Below, one piece after another: positions 58,328 through 64,000 of a stretch of 64,000 nt of DNA. The stretch is from contig NZ_CP070326.1 in NCBI RefSeq assembly GCF_016917755.1, positions 4,092,001-4,156,000 of the forward strand, written 5' to 3'. The position numbers were made by a program, and so were the translations under genes. The DNA is from Streptomyces noursei. GTDB lineage: Bacteria; Actinomycetota; Actinomycetes; Streptomycetales; Streptomycetaceae. The notes beneath the pieces are model-generated. The model worked only from the letters and a program-made list of their open reading frames with translations. It did no database searches and had not been told where the DNA came from. Positions within the stretch are counted from its first letter, which is position 1, and every line of letters starts with the position of its first letter.

Positions 58328-58519
58328 ATGACGTACGACCGATTGGTGTGCGCCAACTGCGCGGCCCCTGTGAGCGAGGGCCGCTGCCCTGTGTGCCGGG
58401 CCAGCAGGGAACGGCTCCAGCGGCAAGCGGGCTTTTTCGGCCAGCTCAATCCCGTGGTGCTGGCGGCCCTGCTGATCGCGCTGCTCGCGGTCGCGGTGCT
58501 GCTCCGCCAGGCCGTCTGA
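58328..58519 (+). CDS. Small zinc-ribbon membrane protein
   Basis: 63 aa. AAGGAGG precedes the ATG. A CxxC-x8-CxxC zinc ribbon (VCANCAAPVSEGRCPVCRAS) is followed by a C-terminal membrane helix (VVLAALLIALLAVAVLL). Conserved in position next to ftsEX/prfB in Streptomyces as I recall; function unknown. Confidence 0.88.
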   Translation: MTYDRLVCANCAAPVSEGRCPVCRASRERLQRQAGFFGQLNPVVLAALLIALLAVAVLLRQAV

Positions 58520-58606
58520 AACGCGCCGGGCCCGCCCCGCGGCGCCGCAGAGTGACGATCCCGCCGCGCAGGGTGCCCGGACCGCCCACCATCACCCGCG
58601 GACGCC

Positions 58607-58642
58607 CGAGGGGCCCGGGACGCATGCGTCCCGGGCCCCTCG
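58607..58642. terminator. 36-bp perfect palindrome between convergent genes
   Basis: CGAGGGGCCCGGGACGCA followed directly by its exact reverse complement. It lies 88 bp after the zinc-ribbon gene and 19 bp after the LAETG gene stop, so it can terminate both. Confidence 0.75.
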
Positions 58643-58660
58643 TCGTGTGCCGCGTCAGCG

Positions 58661-59590
58661 TCAGGCAGCCGCCGCGCCGCCGCTCTTGTTGATCAGGCGC
58701 GGCAGGACCCGGAAGCCCACACCGCCGGCGATCATCGTGGCGGCACCGATCAGCAGGACGGTGGTGCCGGACGAACCGGTCTCCGCCAGCTGCTGACCAC
58801 CCTTGGCCTGCTGCTTGGCCTGGCCCGGGGTGTCGATGACCTGCTCCTTGCCCTGGCCGGGCTGCTCGATCGGCTTGGAGCCCTCGTTGTCGGTACCGGT
58901 ACCGGTGCTGTCGCCGCCGGTGGTGGTGCCGCCCGTGCTGGTGCCACCGGAGTGGCTGCCGCCGGTGCTGCCACCGGAGTGACCACCGGTGCTGCTGCCG
59001 CCGGTGCTGCTGCCGCCGGTCTGGCCGCCGGAGGTCTGACCACCGGAAGTCTGGCCACCGGAGTTCTGGCCACCGGTGGTCTCGCCACCCGTGGTCTGAC
59101 CGCCAGAGTTCTGGCCACCAGAGGTCTCGCCACCGGTGGTCTCGCCACCCGTGGTCTGACCGCCGGAGTTCTGGCCACCGGTGGTCTCGCCACCCGTGGT
59201 CTGGCCACCGGAGTTCTGGCCACCGGTGGTCTCGCCACCCGTGGTCTGACCGCCGGAGGTCTGACCACCGGAGGTCTCGCCTCCGGTGCCGCCGATCTCG
59301 CCACCGGAGGTCTGGCCGCCGGAGGTCTGGCTGCCGATCTCACCGCCGGTGCTGTCGCCGCCGGTCGTCTGGCCGCCGGTCGTCTGGCCACCGGTGCTGT
59401 CGCCGCCGGTGCTGTCGCCGCCGCCGAAGATGCCACCGATAATGCCGCCGATGATGCCGTCACTCTGCTTCGCCGGCGTGCCGTCCGTGCCGGCGGCGGA
59501 TGCCGCACCGGCCGCGGTGAGCGACGCACCGGCCGCAATCACCGCACCGGCCGCAATGCGCGCCACGCGCAGCCGCGTCTTCTTCGTCAT
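58661..59590 (-). CDS. LAETG surface-anchored Gly/Thr-rich repeat protein
   Basis: 309 aa. Sec signal peptide (RIAAGAVIAAGASLTAAGAASA). Residues ~55-235 are built from 5-6-residue units (GGQTTGGETTGGQNS and variants), with almost only Gly, Thr, Ser, Gln and Glu. The C-terminus has the sortase signal LAETG followed by a hydrophobic helix (TVLLIGAATMIAGGVGF) and a basic tail (RVLPRLINK). LAxTG is the class E sortase motif used for chaplins in Streptomyces. It lacks a chaplin domain. Likely a flexible cell-wall stalk or repeat adhesin. GGGGGTAG precedes the ATG. Confidence 0.9.
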   Translation of the reverse strand: MTKKTRLRVARIAAGAVIAAGASLTAAGAASAAGTDGTPAKQSDGIIGGIIGGIFGGGDSTGGDSTGGQTTGGQTTGGDSTGGEIGSQTSGGQTSGGEIGGTGGETSGGQTSGGQTTGGETTGGQNSGGQTTGGETTGGQNSGGQTTGGETTGGETSGGQNSGGQTTGGETTGGQNSGGQTSGGQTSGGQTGGSSTGGSSTGGHSGGSTGGSHSGGTSTGGTTTGGDSTGTGTDNEGSKPIEQPGQGKEQVIDTPGQAKQQAKGGQQLAETGSSGTTVLLIGAATMIAGGVGFRVLPRLINKSGGAAAA

Positions 59591-59925
59591 GTACTGCTAC
59601 CCCCAGTAGCTGAACTCGTCATTGGAGCACCGCCGCACGGGGCAACGACCGATGGGGGTGTGCACACCACGGCCCGGCACTGCCGGCGGGCCGTTCGCCT
59701 CCCCGTTCCTACACGCGCCCCATGACACACGCATGCCGCGCTCAGCCTTCCCAGTTCTCGGAACATCGTCAAGGCCGAATAAAGGCTTGATGACCGAATT
59801 GCCATGAGTTGGGCGATACATGGACGTACGACTGTGACCTAACCGCCACCGCAAAAAACAACTGCCCCCCTTGGGGAGGCAGTTGTCCGAACCTTCTGAA
59901 GGCGTTTGTCCGCTTGCGTCCGCGG
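59591..59925. other. Region between prfB and the LAETG gene
   Basis: 335 bp. The prfB terminator is at 59853-59886. The rest (59591-59852) is the promoter region of the LAETG gene; it is AT-richer near 59770-59820. No gene was recognised. Confidence 0.5.
59853..59886 (-). terminator. Intrinsic terminator of prfB
   Basis: On the minus strand: stem ACAACTGCC / GGCAGTTGT with an inner CCCC/GGGG stem, followed by six T residues. It starts 40 bp after the prfB stop. Confidence 0.9.
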
Positions 59926-61032
59926 TTACTTCTCCTGCTGCTTGCGCCAGCGGATGCCGGCCTCCAGGAAACCGTCGATGTCCCCGTCCAGCACGGCCTG
60001 CGGGTTGCCGACCTCGAACTCCGTCCGCAGGTCCTTGACCATCTGGTACGGGTGCAGGACGTACGAACGCATCTGGTTGCCCCAGGAGTTGCCGCCGTCG
60101 CCCTTGAGGGCGTCCATCTTGGCCCGCTCCTCCTGGCGGCGCCGCTCCAGCAGCTTCGCCTGGAGGACGTTCATGGCGGTGGCCTTGTTCTGGATCTGCG
60201 AGCGCTCGTTCTGGCAGGAGACGACGATGCCGGTGGGGATGTGCGTCAACCGGACCGCGGAGTCGGTGGTGTTGACGCCCTGGCCACCGGGGCCGGAGGA
60301 GCGGTAGACATCCACCCGCAGATCGCTCTCGTCGATCTCGATGTGGTCGGTCTGCTCGACGACCGGCAGCACCTCGACGCCCGCGAAGGACGTCTGACGG
60401 CGGCCCTGGTTGTCGAACGGCGAGATGCGCACCAGGCGGTGCGTGCCCTGCTCCACCGAGAGCGTGCCGTAGGCGTAGGGCACCTGGACGGCGAAGGTGG
60501 TCGACTTGATGCCGGCCTCTTCTGCGTACGAGGTCTCGTACAGCTCGGTCTTGTAGCCGTGCCGCTCGGCCCAGCGCAGGTACATCCGCTGGAGCTTCTC
60601 GGCGAAGTCCGCGGCGTCCACGCCGCCGGCCTCGGCACGGACGCTCACCACGGCCTCGCGGGCGTCGTACTCGCCGGACAGCAGGGTGCGGACCTCCATC
60701 TCGTCCACCGCCTTGCGGACGTCGATCAGCTCCCGCTCGGCCTCGGCGCGGGTCTCCTCGTCGCCCTCGGCCTCGGCGAGCTCGAAGAGCACCTCAAGGT
60801 CGTCGACACGACCGCGCAGCGCCTCGGCCCGACGCAGCTGGCCCTGGAGGTAGGACAGCTGGCTGGTGATCTTCTGCGCGTTCGCCGGGTCGTCCCACAG
60901 GGACGGCTCCGCGGCCTGCTCCTCAAGCACGGCGACATCGGCCCTCATCTTGTCGAGGTCCAGGACGGCCTCGATCGACCCCATGGTCGAGGAGAGGGAC
61001 TTCAGCTCTTCGGATACATCGACGACTGCCAC
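59926..61032 (-). CDS. prfB: Peptide chain release factor 2
   Basis: 368 aa. The stop-codon recognition tripeptide SPF is in LVRISPFDNQGRRQTSF (RF2, for UGA/UAA), and the catalytic GGQ is in SSGPGGQGVNTTDSAVR. The N-terminal helical domain is normal. The frame is continuous, so there is no programmed +1 frameshift of the E. coli type. Confidence 0.97.
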   Translation of the reverse strand: MAVVDVSEELKSLSSTMGSIEAVLDLDKMRADVAVLEEQAAEPSLWDDPANAQKITSQLSYLQGQLRRAEALRGRVDDLEVLFELAEAEGDEETRAEAERELIDVRKAVDEMEVRTLLSGEYDAREAVVSVRAEAGGVDAADFAEKLQRMYLRWAERHGYKTELYETSYAEEAGIKSTTFAVQVPYAYGTLSVEQGTHRLVRISPFDNQGRRQTSFAGVEVLPVVEQTDHIEIDESDLRVDVYRSSGPGGQGVNTTDSAVRLTHIPTGIVVSCQNERSQIQNKATAMNVLQAKLLERRRQEERAKMDALKGDGGNSWGNQMRSYVLHPYQMVKDLRTEFEVGNPQAVLDGDIDGFLEAGIRWRKQQEK

Positions 61033-61189
61033 GCACCCAGCCTAACGGCTGCCACCGACAATCTGTCCCGGCGTGTCCCCTGCCCGTCCTGGCCGGGCCG
61101 GATGAAAACGGGGCGCGCGAGCCGCCCGCCGGGGCCCGCGCCGAGGTGCCCGCGCAGGCCCCGACACCCTTAGGCGCAGGTCACAGGCC

Positions 61190-62488
61190 CTATCGCGGAT
61201 GGTGCACGCCCGGCCGGGCACCGCCCGGCTCGTCACCGCCGCCCGAGGCCAGCAGGCCGCCGATCGCGCCCGCCACCACGACCACGGCGGCCACCACGCC
61301 CACCTTGATCCGACGGCGGCGCACCGCCTCCGGGGAGGAGCGGTGCCGGGCCGAGCCCGCCCGGCGCTCCCCCGCGGCCCGCGGGGCGCGAGCCGTGCCG
61401 TGCGCGCCGCCGGCCAGCTCGTCCGGCCCGGGGACCCGCATGCTGGTGTGCGTCTCCCGGCTGGAGTCCGGCTTCGCCCCCTGGACCAGGGGGACCGCGC
61501 CGCGCGGCGGGCCCTCGGGTGCCGACGCCGGATAGCGGGCCTCCTGGCGGGACCCGGCGGGGGCGCCCTCCGGGTCGTCCGCCGGCTGCTCGTCGTCAGG
61601 CTCGTCGATGTCCAGCGGCGGGATGCCGGCTAGGCCGGGCAGGATCTCCCGCAGTCGGGCGGCCAGCTCCGGGGCGCGCAGCCGGGAGGCGGGCGCCTTG
61701 GCCAGGCACTGGAGGAGCAGCTGCCACAGCTCGTCCGGGATGCCGGGCAGCGGGGCGACGCTCTCGGTGACGTGGCGGCGCAGCACCGCACCGGGGTGAC
61801 CGCCCCCGAAGGGCGTGAAGCCGGCGAGCATCTCGTACAGGACCGTCGCCAGCGCATAGACGTCCACGGAGGCGCGCGGCGGCAGGCCCTCGATGATCTC
61901 CGGGGCGAGGTAGTCGGGGGTGCCGATGACCTTCGCGGAGCGGAGCGAGAGGGTGGACCCCCCGCCCTGCGGCTGGGAGAGGGTCCTGCGGGGGGAGTCC
62001 ACCAGGCGCGCGATGCCGAAGTCGGTGAGCAACGCGGGGTGCGCGCCACCGGGGCCGAGCGGCCCCTGCATGTCCAGCAGGACGTTCTCCGGCTTGACGT
62101 CGCGGTGCACGATCCGCGCGGCGTGCGCGGCGACGAGGCCGTCGGCGACGTCGGCGGCGATGGCGACCGCGGCCTCCGGGGCGAGCCGCCGCTCGCGCTC
62201 CAGACGGGTGCGCAGGTCGGTGCCGCGGACCAGGTCCATGACGAGCGCGAGGTCGGCGCCGTCGACGACGAGGTCGCGGACGCCGACGACGCGCGGGTGC
62301 TCCAGACTCAGCAGTGCCGCCCGCTCCTGCACGAAGCGGCCGACGAGCTCCTGGTCGGAGGCGAGGTCCTCACGCAACAGCTTGATGGCCACGGCCCCTT
62401 CGGGGCCCTCGCCCAGCCATACCGTGCCGGCACTGCCGCGCCCCAGGATCTGGTGGGCGGTGTACCGGCTGCCGATCTTCCGTGCCAA
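61190..62488 (-). CDS. pkaB: Membrane-anchored Ser/Thr protein kinase PkaB
   Basis: 432 aa. Kinase domain residues ~8-275: ILGRGSAGTVWLGE (P-loop), AIKLLRE (Lys), HRDVKPENVLL (catalytic loop), LTDFGIARL (Mg-binding) and PDYLAPEII. A ~120-residue Pro/Ala-rich juxtamembrane linker follows, then a single TM helix (VGVVAAVVVVAGAIGGLLA) and a short outer tail. Order pkaA-pkaB after prfB matches S. coelicolor SCO2974/SCO2973. Confidence 0.93.
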   Translation of the reverse strand: MARKIGSRYTAHQILGRGSAGTVWLGEGPEGAVAIKLLREDLASDQELVGRFVQERAALLSLEHPRVVGVRDLVVDGADLALVMDLVRGTDLRTRLERERRLAPEAAVAIAADVADGLVAAHAARIVHRDVKPENVLLDMQGPLGPGGAHPALLTDFGIARLVDSPRRTLSQPQGGGSTLSLRSAKVIGTPDYLAPEIIEGLPPRASVDVYALATVLYEMLAGFTPFGGGHPGAVLRRHVTESVAPLPGIPDELWQLLLQCLAKAPASRLRAPELAARLREILPGLAGIPPLDIDEPDDEQPADDPEGAPAGSRQEARYPASAPEGPPRGAVPLVQGAKPDSSRETHTSMRVPGPDELAGGAHGTARAPRAAGERRAGSARHRSSPEAVRRRRIKVGVVAAVVVVAGAIGGLLASGGGDEPGGARPGVHHPR

Positions 62489-62616
62489 GACTGCTCCGAC
62501 GTGTCGGGCCCCCGGGCGTCCTCGGGGGCTGAGGTTGGCGTCAAAGCTACGCGGGCGCCAGAGGGTTCAGTGCCCCCAATGGCGGCAACCGTCACTTCTG
62601 TACGGGAATTCACCGG

Positions 62617-62666
62617 CCGGATGTCGACAAATAGACGATGCCGTCGACATCCGGTCCGTACGGACC
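62617..62666. promoter_or_regulatory. 12-bp inverted repeat abutting a 14-bp palindrome between pkaA and pkaB
   Basis: CCGGATGTCGAC (62617-62628) recurs as its exact reverse complement at 62643-62654. GGTCCGTACGGACC (62653-62666) is a perfect palindrome sharing its first two bases with that arm and ending 1 bp before the pkaA stop codon. Could be a pkaA terminator or pkaB control element. Confidence 0.6.
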
Positions 62667-62667
62667 G

Positions 62668-64000
62668 TCAGCCGCCGATCTTCTGTACGAAGTGCTGCAC
62701 GCTGGCGAAGACGTCCCCGATCTGCTGGAAGAAGCCCTTGGTCGTCCCGATCCACTCCTGGAGCGGGGTGAACTCCCAGATCAACCAGGCCGCCACGAAC
62801 AGCAGCAGCACCGTGAAGAGACAGCCCTTCAGGCAGCCCAGACCCGGGATCCGCATCGGGTTGGCGCTGCGCGGCCGCGGCTCGCGCCGGGGGCGGGGCT
62901 CCCGGGCGGGCGGCGGGGCCGGCTCATAGCGCTGCGGCGGCGGCTCCTGGCGGCGCTGCGGGGCCGGCGGCCGCTGCGGGGCGTAGCCGGCCTGCTGGCC
63001 GCCGTACGGGGGCTGCTGCGGGGCCTGGGCGGGCGCCGGGCGGCGCTGCGGACGGCGGCGCAGCGGGTCGTCCTGCGGGTCCAGGTACTGCACCTGGGTC
63101 TGCTCGTTGCGGTCCCGGGCGGCCCGCAGCTGGGACTGCCACGGGTGCGGACCCTCGGGCTCCGGCGGACCGGCCATGGGCGCGGCGGCCGGCATCGGGG
63201 GCACCGGCGGCATGGCCCGCGTCGGGGCCGGCCCCTGCCCCGGGGCACCCGTGGAGGGCAGCACGCTGGTCGGTGCGCCCGGGTCGTAGGGGGAGGGCGC
63301 GTTGGTCGGCAGCACCTGGGTGGGGGCCGCGGCGTCCGTCCCCTGGGAGCCCTCGGTGCCCGGGACCGTGGCCGGCTCCGGGTCGGGGGCGAGCAGCGCG
63401 GCGACGCCCAGCGCCGCCTCGGCCTGCTGCGGGGTGGCGTGCGCGCCGATGCCGGCGGCGACGGTGCGCAGCCCGCGCGCGAGGTTCTCGGCGCTGGGGC
63501 GCTCCTCGGGACGCTTGCGCAGGCAGCGCTCGACGACCGTCCACAGCGGTTCGGGAACCGAGGCGGGGCGCTGCGGCTCCTCGGCGAGGTGCCGGTGCAG
63601 CACCTCCAGGGCGGTCGCCCCGGCGAACGGCGGGCGGCCGGTGAGCAGCTCGTAGAGCAGGATGCCGGCGCCGTAGATGTCCACGGCGGAGGTCTGCGGA
63701 CGGCCCTCGGCGGACTCCGGCGCCACATAGGCGGGGGTGCCGACGAACTCGTGCGTACGGGTCAGCCCCGGGGAGTCGGCGAGCCGGGCGATGCCGAAGT
63801 CGGTCAGCATCGGGTGCATCTGCTCGGCGCCGTCGGAGCCGGCGAGCAGGACGTTGGCGGGCTTGAGGTCGCGGTGGACGACGCCGTCGGCGTGGCTGGC
63901 GGCCAGCGCGTCGGCGATCTGCGCGGTGAGCAGCGCCGCCGCCACCGGGCTGAACGGGCCGTTGTCGCGCAGGTAGCGGTGCAGGTCGGGGCCGTCGACC
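62668..64000 (-). CDS. pkaA: Membrane-anchored Ser/Thr protein kinase PkaA, 5' end beyond window
   Basis: At least 443 residues to the stop; the start lies beyond 64000. Visible kinase motifs: HRDLKPANVLLAG, LTDFGIARLADSPGLTRTHEFVGTPAYVAPES and DIYGAGILLYELLTGRPPF. The linker is Pro/Gln/Arg-rich, followed by one TM helix (LFTVLLLFVAAWLIWEF) and an outer tail of ~40 residues. In S. coelicolor PkaA is ~540 aa, so about 100 residues are missing here. Same strand as pkaB, 179 bp apart. Confidence 0.93.
   Translation of the reverse strand, partial: VDGPDLHRYLRDNGPFSPVAAALLTAQIADALAASHADGVVHRDLKPANVLLAGSDGAEQMHPMLTDFGIARLADSPGLTRTHEFVGTPAYVAPESAEGRPQTSAVDIYGAGILLYELLTGRPPFAGATALEVLHRHLAEEPQRPASVPEPLWTVVERCLRKRPEERPSAENLARGLRTVAAGIGAHATPQQAEAALGVAALLAPDPEPATVPGTEGSQGTDAAAPTQVLPTNAPSPYDPGAPTSVLPSTGAPGQGPAPTRAMPPVPPMPAAAPMAGPPEPEGPHPWQSQLRAARDRNEQTQVQYLDPQDDPLRRRPQRRPAPAQAPQQPPYGGQQAGYAPQRPPAPQRRQEPPPQRYEPAPPPAREPRPRREPRPRSANPMRIPGLGCLKGCLFTVLLLFVAAWLIWEFTPLQEWIGTTKGFFQQIGDVFASVQHFVQKIGG

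Noticed and set aside
59926..61032. Programmed frameshift in prfB
   Set aside because: The reading frame is continuous from start to stop with no in-frame UGA near the N-terminus.

Overview
This is about 64 kb of very high-GC DNA from a Streptomyces chromosome (core or near-core region). The evidence is an SsgA-like sporulation protein, a WhiJ-type XRE/DUF397 locus, rare in-frame TTA codons, actinobacterial tmRNA/SmpB, paired Ser/Thr kinases at the right edge, an LAETG surface protein, and pervasive GTG starts with 4-bp translational overlaps. From memory, the gene order follows the S. coelicolor block of roughly SCO2920-SCO2974 (ssgG, hpd, murA, hup, malic enzyme, nnaR-narK, smpB-ssrA, ftsEX, prfB, pkaB-pkaA), with some local insertions. 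I could not run a comparison.

Layout. 1-9.8 kb: truncated secreted M6 protease, small membrane protein behind a DtxR/DmdR-type iron box, two RDD membrane proteins, SsgA-like protein, flavoprotein disulfide reductase, an unrecognised protein with internal repeats, and an AraC regulator with a VOC protein. 9.8-12.8 kb: DUF4328 membrane protein, XRE regulator with two tandem DUF397 proteins, and a divergent two-gene unit with a TTA codon. 12.8-20 kb: FAD-linked oxidase, hydroxyphenylpyruvate dioxygenase with a divergent AsnC regulator, and a four-gene OpuC-type osmoprotectant ABC transporter. 20-26.5 kb: secreted protein, Lon-like S16 protease, IclR regulator, DEAD/DEAH helicase, 14-TM exporter and tRNA-Cys. 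26.9-32.3 kb: a three-gene xanthine-dehydrogenase-like operon whose molybdenum subunit has lost canonical catalytic motifs and whose 2Fe-2S subunit carries an extension of about 500 residues.

32.6-45.6 kb: GH20 hexosaminidase containing an in-frame interspersed repeat, DUF3039 protein, MFS exporter with divergent LysR regulator, YqgE/AlgH protein, murA, HU, malic enzyme and a HelD/HelR-like RNA polymerase-associated helicase. 45.6-54 kb: CGNR zinc-finger regulator, methyltransferase behind a degenerate repeat array, nitrate assimilation pair nnaR-narK with GlnR-type boxes, an orphan lasso-cyclase-like Asn synthetase with two TTA codons behind a possible attenuator, a DUF4232 lipoprotein and an internally deleted MFS remnant. 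54-64 kb: ssrA-smpB-ctp-ftsX-ftsE (ribosome rescue and division), a small zinc-ribbon membrane protein, an LAETG repeat protein, prfB, pkaB and the 3' part of pkaA.

No CRISPR array, insertion sequence, prophage or complete biosynthetic cluster was seen. The observations most worth a second look are the XDH-like operon with a degenerate active site, the orphan lasso-type cyclase with its leader region, the repeat array before the methyltransferase, the shortened tmRNA tag, and several long perfect inverted repeats.
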